64,000 bases of DNA, taken from the NCBI GenBank assembly GCA_905250125.1, contig CAJNOL010000289.1:104668-168667 (forward strand). Direction: 5' to 3'. Numbering within the stretch: position 1 is the stretch's first letter; the number at the start of each line of letters is the position of its first letter. This document shows, piece after piece, positions 1 to 11,939 of this stretch. A program made the translations under genes and the position numbers. The stretch comes from Rotaria sordida (lineage: Eukaryota > Rotifera > Eurotatoria > Philodinida > Philodinidae). Under the pieces are notes generated by a model that was not told the DNA's origin, searched no databases, and was given only the letters and a program-made list of their open reading frames with translations.

Positions 1-413
1 TCTGGAGTTACGGCTTTTGGTTTTTGGGACGATCTGTATGTTACAGTAAATAGTTCCCAGAATATCTACTATGCTGTTGATGGAACAATGCCTAATCGAA
101 CGACAACCTTTGAGTTTTACACAACTCATTATGGTCAAGCAAATCAATATTACCATTTTCAAATAATATTCTATGAAAACTTGTCCAATATCGTCAAGTA
201 TGTCTATTTCGAGGCTTCTGACACGGGTAGTTCGGCCACAATCGGTGTCCAAAGTAAGCTACATTTGTAACTCGCTGTTGACTAAATCGTATCATCTGAA
301 TTCTAGAATCGTCAAGTGGACCGAGTATGACTTACTCTGTCAATCGAGCGAATTCGGTGACACACAATACGACACTAACATTTGATACGAATTCAGGCAC
401 ATTTACAGGATAA
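1..413 (+). CDS. 3' end of a probable extracellular protein gene (two exons, 5' end outside window)
   Basis: Reading frame 1 is open from base 1 to 253, where the exon stops at a GT donor (CAAA|GTAAGC). A 53-nt intron (254-306) ends TTCTAG and the second exon (307-413) continues in phase 1 to a TAA at 411-413. Both phases fit, giving about 119 residues of a C-terminus. The visible part is rich in aromatic residues and Thr/Ser, has the stretches VDGTMPNRTTTFEF and SATIGVQ, and carries several N-glycosylation sequons (NSS, NRT, NLS, NTT). That composition suggests a beta-sandwich ectodomain of a secreted or cell-surface protein. I do not recognise the family with certainty, and signal peptide or upstream domains lie outside the window. 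A plain ORF reading would stop inside the intron at 268-270; the spliced model is preferred because the frame resumes cleanly. Confidence 0.6.
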
Positions 414-709
414 ATACAATCATAGAGACAGTAACCATGTGCCTAAGAACTTTTCTTTTTTTTTTATCTAACCAGTTTTACTCATATTTTTTTAATTTTT
501 TCTTCCATTCTATTATCCTTGTTGATCTTCCATAATATCGCATTTTCTCCAGTGGATTTATTCATCATTCCACTTTTCTCTTTTTCTTCAGTGTGTATAT
601 TTGTGTGTGAATGACGAAAGAAAAAACCTATTACAGCAACATTTGAATTTCATTTATGTCAATACAAATTAAAAAACATCTCTTCACATAGCCTAGTGCA
701 CAGCAGTAG
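414..709. other. Intergenic, 3' flank of the first gene
   Basis: T-rich, low-complexity flank after the stop codon. No open frame or repeat structure is supported here. Confidence 0.5.
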
Positions 710-1205
710 TGTCAAACGTGAAAGTTGAATTCAAGTATTCAACTATTAGTTCAACTACTCAACTATTCAAGTTTTCAAGGGTTCAAGTATTCAAGTACTC
801 AATTAGTTAACGGCTGGAATGCCGCTAGAATCATCTAATACAGACAGGTATTGTCTGCGAGACTACAAGCATCCCGTATGATGCTACAAGCATTTCCTCG
901 GATACTACAGCTTTGGTTTGAGATGCTGCAGACATTATCTGGGATGCTATAAGAAGTATGTGAGAATCTTCAGCTAATGTGTAGCACTGAGTAGGAATAA
1001 TGGTATACACAGAGACCTACATGGGTCGCGACTCTTCGGGGAGCGCTTTGCGCCCCCACACCGCGACGCTGAAATAAAAGGTGTGTTAGGTGGAGAACGC
1101 GCTTCCCCACTGAATTTTCGCAGAACACTTGAGAAGTTAAAGTTTGAATAGTTGAATACTTGGATAGTTGAATACTTCAATACTTGAATTCAAGTTTCAA
1201 ATATT
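710..1205. mobile_element. Small foldback (MITE-like) element built on TTCAAGTATTCAAC repeats
   Basis: The left side (about 725-800) is a run of variants of TTCAAGTATTCAAC. The right side (about 1130-1200) is the inverse, variants of GTTGAATACTTGAA, with TTGAATTCAAG near both outer ends. Between them lie a degenerate run of about 25 bp units (ATGCTACAAGCAT-like, 840-960) and a short GC-rich stretch (1020-1115). The terminal-inverted-repeat architecture suggests a non-autonomous DNA element. The target duplication is not clear. Confidence 0.5.
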
Positions 1206-1869
1206 ACATATATGTGTCCGCGTATCGAAATTGTTATGTCTATTCGTATTCGTCTCGCCACTTAGAAATACTGAGAAAATCTCAATGAGAAATTGACAGA
1301 AAGCCGATTCTGTCTGGTCGAAACGGTTAAATCAATCTCAATATTCAACGAAACTAAATAATACAGCTTCATAATAATTCAAACTAAAGATATATGCTAT
1401 CAATACTTCACAAATCAATTATTTTTATGCAATTTATTTTTCTTACTTCAATTAATTCATTGCTGATGCTATATGAGACGAACTTTATTTTTTATAAATT
1501 GCATAACAGGCAATATGCTTTTAAAAGACATTCAGAATTTACTTTTGTAGAGGGTACATTCTCTCTTTTTGATCGAAAAATCAATTACAAACTGGTCATA
1601 ATGGTAAAATACAGTAAAGCAAGATATTTGGAGACGTTAAAAAATTTGTCTCGATCTGTAGTATATTAAAAAAACTGTTCTACAAGTTGATTTTAGTCTC
1701 TTTCCTTGCGTTTTTATTTTCGTTAAATTCCTAAATCCATACAAACTATTTACGGAAGTTAGAAGATTAAATAGAATATGCAGGATATTTTGTACAGGTT
1801 GAATACTAGTATGATATTATAAAATAAGAAAGAGATAGAAAAAATCAAAACTAGAAAATTGTGTGAACT
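1206..1869. other. Intergenic, no gene seen
   Basis: The 91-codon open frame at 1394-1669 has AT-driven composition (Phe, Ile, Tyr, Asn) and no recognisable domain or splice context. I see no supported gene. Confidence 0.4.
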
Positions 1870-4800
1870 CGAAACACTATAGTATCTTTTTTTCACAACT
1901 TTTCTTTTATCGCGTAGCTTTTAAAAATAAATCGATAAGAAATGAAACATCATTTTCTTGAAGACTAACAGAGTACTATATTTGCAATCTGTAGACATGT
2001 GGTTTTACTGAAAATAACTAATGAGCAAACAGTTATGAGATTTTTTATAATAACCATTGTGAAATTGTTTTCTCACACCATAAGACACGAGTATTGTCAC
2101 TATAGTTCTCTCACACTTGGTCCAACTGGCTAAAAAAGTAACTACAGATTTGTGAAAAATGTTTTCCACTGATGTATTCATTTGGCCTCGTTTATACGCT
2201 TTTATTACGGAACTTTAACTCTTTTCAATGTCACGAGTTGATTGAAAAACCTCTGACACTTCGAATGAATTGTCCAAAAATATATTTTCATCCTACCGAA
2301 AGAAATTTGTGATAGAGCTCAATGAAAATGAAAAAATGGTTAATTAAAGTTTTAATCCTTGCAGTTTTGTTCGTATGGAGAACTGAAAGTGATGAAAAAA
2401 TAACGAAGGAGTATTTGAGAAAACGTGAAAACTTCAATGCTATCTGCTTGTGAATATTTATATCCTTGATAATAATCATTATCATCGTGTTGTAGTTGTC
2501 GATTTTAATTAATTTGTTTTTGATTTGTTGATATTGAATTGTTTGGTCAAAAATTAAGTAATTAAATACTATCTTCAAAAGAACATTCTCAAACATCAAA
2601 TATTCGTTCTTTAACTTTTTTTGCTAAAAAATCAAAAAATACTGACGGAATAAATTTACAACAATTATTATTAAAAATTTACAACAAATAAATAAATTCT
2701 TTTCTATGTGAAATATTTTACCACACTAAACGTTCGAATAAAACTTAAATTGACTGCTAACTTTCCTTATATAATTGTGAAGTCCTAATGCTTTTTAAAT
2801 CCTGTATGACGATAAGAAAAAAAACCTAAGTGAAATTATGGTATAGTGCGGATTTTTTCCAATCTTCGATTCACTCTCTCTTTCCGTTCTTTAAGCTGTT
2901 CGATAGATGAGTGATAGAACAGGCAAAACAAAGGTAATATTTTTATGTGAAAAAAACGGGGAATCTCAATAATATATATGATCACGAGTTATTTAATGTA
3001 AATGGGTGAATGCGCACAAGCTAAACTTATTCAGTGATGTATATATGAGCAATATCATGCTTTTATCTTTTGCATAAAACAAACGTCGATACATTACAGT
3101 GTTATTCTTGTCATCAACATACAATATTTCATACGAATACAGCGAGTAAACGTAAGTCTTTTGAAATTGTATTCTCCTCAGAAGGCCCTTTTTCATCATC
3201 AGTGTCTAGTAGATTTTTCTATCCTTAAGTAATACCACTAAGCTTGTATAATGCTTTTTTACGCATCATAATAATTATTTTCTTGCTGACAAAAATGTTC
3301 CGAAGTTCTATATGAAATGAATAGGAGATATTCATTACTATAAAGCCACATTTCTCACGAAGCGTTTGTAGTAAGAATTGTTAATACGTTTTGTGAGCTC
3401 CAATGTAGAAAAAAACCGTTTTAGAATTGTATTCTTTTACCATTCGAAAAGGTTTGACCTCGCTAAAAATTATATATGATGTTGGATAGAAAATAAGTGC
3501 TTCAGGGAATTTTCGTAGAAGGATTTCTCTTCACCTGGATTTTGGCGAAGAATATGTTTAGGATATTGTCTTTAGAGAGAATAGCTATAATTATATAATG
3601 GCTTTCTTGTGATATCAACAAAACTCGAGCCAGTAGATCTTGGAAAAACCGTGCTCTTCCTAATATGCCTCTGTAGTTATGATTATTTAGAAAGTTTTCA
3701 AGTCATGATGACGGAGTGGGATAATGAGGTTATATAGTGCTTGAGTTATCCAAAAACTCTAGGATGAAAATCAAAATCATAAGAGATTCTTCAGAAAAAG
3801 AAAATAAGCACACAGATCTGAAGAAGGGATGATTTCATTCTCTAGCTCTGAAACTTTACTGTGTATTTTTCGATCATACCCAACGATTATAAAAGTAAAG
3901 CAGTTCAATTTTCCTATGGTTCCATAGCACACTCATATTAATAGAAAATAATGGTGCCCAAGCATAAATGACTCCCTAGCTTTTTGCTTGATATCTCTTT
4001 GAGTTTTTATGGTGCCATACCTTAGGAACAAATTACAAAAAACATTTTCGTTGAGCTTTGAAAGCTATACTCTGTGAGTGTGTATCAGGACCCGTCGATC
4101 AAAAGTCTATAGAGTTAAATAAATTACTGTTTTCACGAATTTTCGAAAATATCCCTCTTTTTTACCATATTTTGCCAGTTGTTGGGAAAATATGGGGAAC
4201 GTATCATAAAATTTTTTCCTGGTGTATGGTTTTGATTTATACAAATGTCACTAAACGATACTATCCAAGGCTTGATGTATTCTGAAGCAGTGGTACTTGA
4301 AATAGTCTATGTGTTAATAGTAAGGTAAAGCATGCAAAATAAGGACTAGGTTTTTGAAAAGTAAATGTTCTACGTAGAATCTTTTACATGCTGCTTGAAT
4401 ACCAGCAAAAATCGTGAGCCAATATTAATGCAAACACCTTGAAAGTTATTACCGATAGACTGTTGTAGTATTACTATGATAAGTTTTCCATTCTATATCT
4501 GCGTTGACTATTTGTGTAGGGCTTTGTAGAGAATATGAATGCTGAAAGTTTTTGAAAAAAATCCGCTTCGAAATAATGAAAAATGACAGAGATGTGTAAC
4601 AGGAGGCACATTTTCATGTTCATTTATTTAAAATTCAAATTTTCATGCAAAACAAATTTAAGTTTTTAATAATATATTGCTAGAGTTTATAAATTGTTTA
4701 AATGTAAATTGATCACCCCTAATGTGTAAGCATCATATGTGAGTCATCAAGAGTTCCAGCGTAAATGAATATATATAAATGGATAGAATGAAGAAAAATA

Positions 4801-5022
4801 GATCTTTCGTGGGATTCAAACCACAGATGTTCTGTTATCCAGGCATATATCTTAAGCCCCTTAGACCACAGCGAACAATTTAATCTCCATTCAGTTTTGG
4901 AATGTGTCATTATCGATGCTAACAATATGAAGGATATAATGAGGGCTAATTTATTTTGACTCACCTGTTAATTTGAGAATGTGTGTGTGAAACGACAAAT
5001 CGACCAGAAAATCTTCAGAGTA
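1870..5022 (+). repeat. Segmental duplication, copy 1 (partner at 35760-42672, same orientation)
   Basis: This block lines up in the same order with the later block. Examples: AGACATGTGGTTTT at 1994 and 35864, TCTTTAAGCTGTTCGATAG at 2888 and 38067, GCCCAAGCATNAATGACTCC at 3956 and 41216, and GAGTTCCAGCGTAAATGAA at 4750 and 42407. Divergence is visible but moderate. Copy 1 lacks the insertions found in copy 2 (35881-36897, about 39115-41165, and about 41970-42350), so copy 1 shows the empty sites. No protein domain is recognisable in either copy; the short open frames here are not conserved between copies. Confidence 0.75.
4806..4880 (-). pseudogene. tRNA-like sequence (tRNA pseudogene or tRNA-derived SINE head), copy 1
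   Basis: On the minus strand there is a D-arm-like TGGTCTAAGGGGCTTA and a T-arm-like GTGGTTTGAATCCCAC with normal spacing. The acceptor stem does not pair and the T stem is one base out of register, so this is not a functional tRNA gene. The same tRNA-like module sits at 42456-42530 in the duplicated copy, where an anticodon-loop-like CTGGATA closes on a five-pair stem (TCTGT/ACGGA). Confidence 0.4.
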
Positions 5023-6399
5023 GCTGTGGTTGTGGCAGGTGTTTTATGCGGAGTTTTTCTGGATCGCCACACGCAAACCTACACTGACACCCAATGGAAA
5101 CCTTTTGAGGTACAATAAATTACCACGGAACTTTTGAAGTTCTGTGAGGTGCCTTTTTCCAGCGTGTGGTGATGAGTGTGTTTGTAGATACTAATCCTAT
5201 CTTATGACACAGTGAAACCGATACCTACCTGCATATCCACACCAAAATTGCACCTCTTTGTTTTGTTCGTAGCGAAAGTTATTTGAATATCATTCATCGG
5301 TTTCTTTTTTCAAATGTGCATATGTTAAACGCATTTCTAGAAGCATGAAAAGTCATTAAAAATAAAATTGAAGCTGATTTCTTGCGTAGATTATCTCATC
5401 ATTTTATTGACACTCATTGAAAAGCAAGTTCGGACAGAACGAAAATAAAATTTATCGCTGGCAAAAGAAAAATGGCATTAAATTTTAGTATCTTATCAGT
5501 GGATTTTTGCTACAGATACTTATGCAAATAGAAACCATGTTTGTTTAATAGATAAAGCCTAACAGTAGTTGCAAAAAGAAACAAGAAGAAGTAAGACGCA
5601 ACTCTGACAGTAAGAATATTATCGATCTGAATTTCGCCAACGAGGGCGGTTACGGCAGTGATGGTAACTGAGATATTATATATTATAGTTTTGATGAATT
5701 GAAAAATCACAATAATGTATGAAATTTTAAGGCTTATGCTAATAATGTATTCTTTTGTCTCAAATTATCTTGGAAGTCTATTGAAAAGTTAAGTTTTTGT
5801 TTCCTCTTCTAAGAATTTCACTTCTCATCTCTAAGTTTCTTAAAAATAACTTTGATTTAGTCTATGTTGTCTACTCTTTTTTTTCCGTACTTCGAATCAA
5901 ACATTATATTTTCGTATTAAATATTCATAAAAAGAAAAAATAGATAAGTTAAAGTGGACCTTGCAAAATAAATCGGCTTGTTTCCTACAATACAAGAGCA
6001 TAACAGATATGGGTGATAGGTTATAGCCTTATTTGATTTATTTTTCAGTGCCAGATAATCAACAGTTTTTAATGAAAGTAGTGTTTGTTGTGACAAATAA
6101 TAAACTATGAGCAATATGAGTTGGTGTGGGTATAGCCTTGGTGTTAGTATCGACGTCTCTCATGATGTTCTGCTTTTGCACACCCATACCCAATCTTCTA
6201 CATAAAATCTCTGTTTTCTTTGTTGCCTCAATTCACGACGTATATGAAAGAATTTTTCTATTCTCTGTGTAGACAAAAACTTGCAAAACTGTAACGACAA
6301 TGGGTGATTTACTTTTTATATAGATATCGACAGGAAGGCAAAAAGTTTCAATAATCATTCATTTCAACAGCGTGCAGTACTCGAAAGTATTCAACGTTT
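5023..6399. other. Intergenic, no gene seen
   Basis: AT-rich sequence with short open frames of biased composition only (5510-5710 and 5917-6114, minus). No domain, splice pattern or repeat is supported. Confidence 0.4.
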
Positions 6400-6699
6400 A
6401 TGGCTTATCAAGTTCCTCATTCAATATTGACTATACCTGTTGATCTTGTGTACTGCATCCTGGACCATCTTGACGACTTTACAATTTTATGTTCAGTCCG
6501 CAATGTTTGCACCAGACTCAACATAATTACCGATACATACCATCGATTTGCGGTAATTTTTGATATTTTTCATAGATTAAGATTTCTCTCATATTCAAGA
6601 CATCATTTTATTGAAGAAACAATTATTTTATCTATTGATATCCGAGGACATTATCTTACTGTTGAGAAATATCACTGGAAAAATTTAATTTTTCCTTAG
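6400..6699 (+). CDS. F-box-like protein, short or truncated (99 aa)
   Basis: The frame starts MAYQVPHSILTIPVDLVYCI and ends at a TAG. Residues about 10-50 (IPVDLVYCILDHLDDF followed by SVRNVCTRLN) fit an F-box: a hydrophobic Leu/Ile-Pro start, ILDHLD, then VCxRLN. F-box domains bind SKP1 in SCF ubiquitin ligases, and the region after the F-box normally selects the substrate. In the bdelloid multicopy family I am reminded of, the F-box precedes a long C-terminal region; here the frame ends after about 50 further residues with nothing recognisable, so this is a short member or a fragment. No intron that extends it was found. The ATG is the first in frame. Confidence 0.5.
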   Translation: MAYQVPHSILTIPVDLVYCILDHLDDFTILCSVRNVCTRLNIITDTYHRFAVIFDIFHRLRFLSYSRHHFIEETIILSIDIRGHYLTVEKYHWKNLIFP

Positions 6700-9600
6700 A
6701 AAATCTATTTCACAACAGTGCAATACTAGTCTTATTCTCTTTCACAATGCTTTACAGAACAGAAAACCAAGTTGATCTATACTCAAAGATTCATCAACAT
6801 TATGTGTGCGAGTGATTGAAAAGATAATCTCTCAACCCGTATCAATCAATGAGAATAATCAAAATATATGAAATATTACTGAATATCTTAATTTTACACT
6901 TATTTCTAGTTAGGATTATTCTAATGTTATTCTCCGGATTCGATGTTAATTTAACATAGTTTACATATACATTGTTAGGTGTGAGCAAATTTTTTCTTCT
7001 TCACATCATTTCAATGAATTTTTCATTCATCACCGCTTTCATTTTCAACAGAGAGAAGTATCAATTCATTGTCGAGAATCAACACAGTGTATGGCATACC
7101 ATTCACGTTATCGTGTGCGAGTTTACCTTTTTTTAAATGTGCGAAACATTTTATATGATTATTTCACTACCTTTCTTTATTTCTTTCTTTCTACTTTTAT
7201 TAATGCGATGCAAAGCACTGTATTGACAGAGTCCGTCACCAGTTTTATTTATTTTCTTCCTTTTCTTCTTTTTCTATTTTATCTTCTCGGTGTGGGTGTG
7301 AGTGTTCGTATTGAAGGGTTCGAATGTAAGATGTGGGTTTGAGGATGGGCGCAGGTGAAGGAATGAAAATATACACCTACACCCGATGTCTGCTAATACG
7401 ATTAGATAAGTTACAAGATGATAAAAGAAAGATCAGATAGAAGTAGGGAAAGATGTGAAGGTTTCTATACATGAAAATGATAATAAATAGTTAACTTTAT
7501 ACTGTCCGCAATAGCTCTAATTAAGAAAAAGAGTAAACAGTTGCACTCTGATGACATCAATAAGAAAAGCAAAAATTTCCAAAGAATATAATTTTAATGT
7601 GTTGTAAGATTATCTTGATAATTGTACTTTCGGTGATAATTAAAAAAAGCTGATCGTTGTCATATTATAAGGTGCAGTGAAAAACGAATGTATTTCTGTA
7701 ATTTTGTTGATAGCTACTTGCTAGTTCTTTTTGTTTATTACATACAAAAACAGTCAATAAAAATAAAAATTTGTTACATGAATACACTTTAGCGTATATA
7801 GAAATAGGACAAGCGGGTTTTCGGGAAAATACAGGAGAAATTCGTTCCCACAGGGTTCTAACGCCCCCACCCTCATTAAGTTTGAGGAAACTATTATTTG
7901 TTATACGTGTTTCTTAGATATTTTTTACATGATTCGATAGAGTTTGACAGCGTCTACGAGAATATGAATATCAAAACAGAAAGCTATCATTCTATTTCAA
8001 CTATAAACCTTGAAAAAGATCAAAAAGACTAATAAAATCTAGCACATTTTCAATTACAGAGAGTATGATTAATTTTCAATATTTGAAGTGAATGGATTAT
8101 TTTATTTGTCCATGATGTTGAGAAACGTTGTTCCAATAGCATCTACACAACATTGGATCTCTACATGTAAATTTTAGACTGTTCAGATATAGGGTTGTCA
8201 AAACCTTATTGAAGTTACATGGATACTCTACAATCGATCAGGATTATAGATCTGTAACGCCAGTACCAATATTCAAAATCTTAACAGTCAGCTTCGTTTT
8301 TCTGGCACTTTGTGATTGATATTGGAAGATAAACTTTCTCAACAAACCTAAAATATATTCGAAGAAAAATATACGGCTACTTTTCTGTTTTCGGAGTAAA
8401 TAAGGCAGAAGACAAATATCGATATAAAATTAATTTGATATTTTGTCAGATATGTAAGTCAGTTCATTTAGTAGTATTGTATTGCATACTTAAAAATGGT
8501 TCTCATCGTGCAATAGCCGTGTAGTCTGAAACTCTTTTTATTCAAGATGGAATTTTATCAAATGAAATTTTAGAAGCCTCTACAAGCTTTATGAGTAGAC
8601 AAAATAATTAATTCATTCAAACTATTGAAAGTAAACTGTACTCTCTATAACTCAAGATGTGCTAGGTTTTCAGTGGTCTTTTATTATTTTTCTGAGTTTT
8701 ATATTGTAAGGAGGATAGAAATTCTTTGTTCATATTCATTTTCTTCTAGAACTTATTGAACTTTACAGTATCATATATAAAATATCTAGAAAAACCGTGT
8801 AGAAAATAATATTTTGCTTGCATTTAATGACCCAAAAATTATGAGAAAACAATTGTTGTTTTATTCAAAAAAGACTCAAGATTTCAACAGTTAGCAAGGA
8901 CTAATAAAATGATGATAACCTTTTAGAATTTCGACACAATTTGAATCCTCTTTTATTTCAAACAATAGCTTCAATTATTGTCATTAAAACTGTAAATTGA
9001 AAGATTGCAGAATGTTTTTAAAACGAAATTTACTAATCTATCGTCTGTTTATGTTAAAAACAGTTAGAAACATCAGATTTAAATGAACTTTCGATTATAT
9101 TCCACTTTAAGCATAATAAAGTGATAATTAAAAGTTATTGTTTGATTTGAATCCGTTGAATGTTCATAGGATCACTTTCTAAAAGCTGATCAAATTTTCA
9201 ATGAAAATCGAAAGGAAGAAATGCTAATAATTATAATTATAAAATTCTTGTTGAATCATGTCAATATATTTTTCCAAAATGCTTTTGTCTTTCGTTTCAT
9301 ACTGTGTTAGAATACATCTAAAACTCGGTTTTTTGTGAAGAAAAGATTTCAAGAAAGGAAAACAAAGAAATATCTGTTCGAAAGTCAAAATGAAATTTCA
9401 AAACTAGAGAACAGAAATATGCTTCGTTGGCTCTTTAGACAATGCTTTTTGCTAATGAATAGTTCCTCAAAACCGAACTTTTGAAGAAGTTGTGTTTCTT
9501 AAGTTCAAGATATTTAAAACCACAACAGAATAAAAAGTTAGCTGTTATTCTGATTGAATATCTGAGACGGTACATTACAGTTGTGTGGTTTACCTAGTTT

Positions 9601-9950
9601 GATAGTTTCGAACAAGTAATGTTCATAAAAGATTGTCGTATTTTATCTTATTTTCGCAAGACTTCGTGAAATCAGCATAACACATATTCACACCTACTAT
9701 GTGATGAAGTCACACATATGTTAGATATGTTTAAGAAGATTGATATTTACATTCAAAAAATCCTATTGACAACATTAGTGTTGATAGAACTCTGGTAAGA
9801 TTTTCTTTTTCTTTTTTCTTCTATTCTTATACAATAACCAATCACATAAAATATTATATAGAAGGCACTACATATCGTCCACTGTTATCATACAAAAATA
9901 AACTGACAAAAAAATTTCTTCTACCGCTACATTTATTACGCTATCCCATG
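6700..9950. other. Long intergenic stretch, no gene seen
   Basis: AT-rich DNA with no frame carrying a recognisable domain. The 83-codon frame at 7091-7342 is Phe/Leu-rich from T-rich DNA and not convincing. A donor-like GTAAGATTTTC at 9795 followed by TATATAG at 9861 could belong to an unidentified 5' exon of the LRR gene downstream, but this cannot be shown from sequence alone. Confidence 0.35.
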
Positions 9951-11840
9951 ATGACCCTAATTCTCTCTTCATCTCTCTCATTTTACAAACGTCACTTTTT
10001 CACACAGACACTCACCACACTACAGCTCTCTCGCAATCAAATCGGAGCTGTCGGAGCACAACATCTTGCTGATGCATTACAAAACAACACGGTGACCCTC
10101 ATTCTCTCTTCATGTCTCTCACTTTACTATCGCCACTTTTTCACACAGACAGTCACCACACTACATCTCTCCTGGAATCAAATCGGAGACATAGGAGCAC
10201 AACATCTCGCTCATGCATTACAAAGCAACACAGTGACTCTCATTCTCTCTTCGTCTTTCTCATTTTACCATCACCACTTTTTCACACAGACACTCACCAC
10301 ACTATATCTCTCTCGCAATCAAATCGGAGCTGTCGGAGCACAACAACTTGCTGATGCATTACAAACCAACACGGTGACCGTCATTCTCTCTTCATCTCTC
10401 TCATTTTACTATCGCTACTTTTTCACACAGACACTCACCATACTAAATCTCGAAGACAATCAAATCGAAGCTGACGGAGTACAACATCTGTCTGATGCAT
10501 TAAAAAAGAACACGGTGACCCTCATTGTCTCTTCATCTCTCTCATTTTACCATCGCCACTTTTTCACACAGACACTCACCGCACTACATCTCTCTCGCAA
10601 TCAAATTGGAGCTGTCGGAGCACAACATCTTGCTGACGCATTACAAAATAACACGGTGACCGTCATTCTCTCTTCATGTCTCTCACTTTACTATCGCCAC
10701 TTTTTCACACAGACAGTCACCATACTACATCTCTCCTGGAATCAAATCGGAGATGTCGGAGCACAGCATTTGGCTGATGCATTACAAAACAATACGGTGA
10801 CCCTCATTCTCTCTTCATCTCTCTCATTTTACCATTGCTACTTTTTCACACAGACACTCACCACACTACATCTCTTCTGGAATCAAATCGGAGACAAAGG
10901 AGCACAATATCTGGCTGATGCATTACGAAACAACACGGTGACCGTCATTCTCTCTTCATCTCTCTCATTTTACCATCGCTACTTTTTCATACAGACACTC
11001 ACCACACTACATCTCTCCTGGAATCAAATCGGAGACATAGGAGCACAACATCTGGCTGATGCGTTACAAAACAACACAGTGACCCTCATTCTCTCTTTAT
11101 CTCTCTCATTTTACCATTGCCATGTTTTCACACAGACAGTCACCATACTAAATCTCTCCTGGAATCAAATCGGAGCTGTCGGAGCACAACAACTTGCTGA
11201 TACATTAAAAAAGAACACGGTGACCTTCACTCTCTCTTCATCTCTCTCATTTTACCATCATCACTTTTGCACACAGACACTCACCATACTAAATCTCGAA
11301 GGCAATCAAATCGGAGCTGTCGGAGCACAACATCTGTCTGATGCATTACAAAACAATATGGTGACCCTCATTGTCTCTTGATCTCTCTCATTTTACCATC
11401 ACCACTTTTTCACATAGACACTCACCATACTGCATCTCTCTCGCAATCAAATTGGAGCTGTCGGAGCACAACATCTTGCTGATGCATTACGAAACAACAC
11501 GGTGACCGTCATTCTCTCTTCATCTCTCTCATTTTACTATCGCTACTTTTTCACATAGACACTCGTCATACTAAATCTCGAAGACAATCAAATCGGAGCT
11601 GTCGGAGCACAACATCTGTCTGATGCATTACAAAACAATACGGTGACCCTCATTGTCTCTTCATCTCTCTCATTTTACCATTACCAATTTTCCACACAGA
11701 CACTCACCGCACTACATCTCTCTCGTAATCAAATCGGAAACATAGGAGCACAATATCTCGCTGATGCATTACAAAACAACACGGTGACACTCATTCTTTC
11801 TTTATGTCTCTCACTTTACTATCGCCACTTTTTCACACAG
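9951..11840 (+). repeat. 141-bp tandem exon+intron unit (57-nt intron + 84-nt exon), about 13.5 copies
   Basis: Donor positions 10092, 10233, 10374, 10515, 10656, 10797, 10938, 11079, 11220, 11361, 11502, 11643 and 11784 are exactly 141 bp apart, with no length variation. The intron sequence is at least as conserved as the exons. The first intron copy (9951) has ATGACC where all others have GTGACC, so its donor is lost, and sequence left of 9951 is no longer LRR. The array is therefore cut at an intron boundary. Confidence 0.85.
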
Positions 11841-11939
11841 ACACTCAGCACACTACACTTCTACAATAATCAAATCGGTCAGGAACTTGAAGCTCGTTTG
11901 TACGAATTGATAAAACGGAATAAGCTAGGAAAAAGATAG
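10008..11939 (+). CDS. Leucine-rich-repeat protein gene, 14 exons, one LRR per exon
   Basis: Exons: 10008-10091, then every 141 bp (10149, 10290, 10431, 10572, 10713, 10854, 10995, 11136, 11277, 11418, 11559, 11700), each 84 nt, plus a terminal exon 11841-11939 with TAG. Spliced, this gives 396 residues. Each 84-nt exon encodes exactly one 28-residue ribonuclease-inhibitor-type LRR, LxxLxLxxNQIGxxGAQHL plus ADALxxNT. The last exon diverges into a charged tail (EARLYELIKRNKLGKR). Introns are 57 nt, phase 0, GTGACC...CACACAG or CACATAG. A continuous 477-codon frame exists only because most introns lack stops; translated introns give a repeated LILSSSLSFYHRHFFTQ-like segment that does not fit an LRR. 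In-frame stops occur only inside introns (11379, 11415, 11556), never in exons. Such repeats bind proteins; the partner is unknown. The 5' end is missing: no start codon or upstream exon is identifiable. Confidence 0.75.

Noticed and set aside
9948..11381. A single 477-aa protein with alternating LRR and LILSSSLSFYHRHFFTQ-type spacer
   Set aside because: The spacer is a perfect 57-nt GT-AG intron. Removing it yields canonical 28-residue LRRs, and the only stops fall inside these segments.
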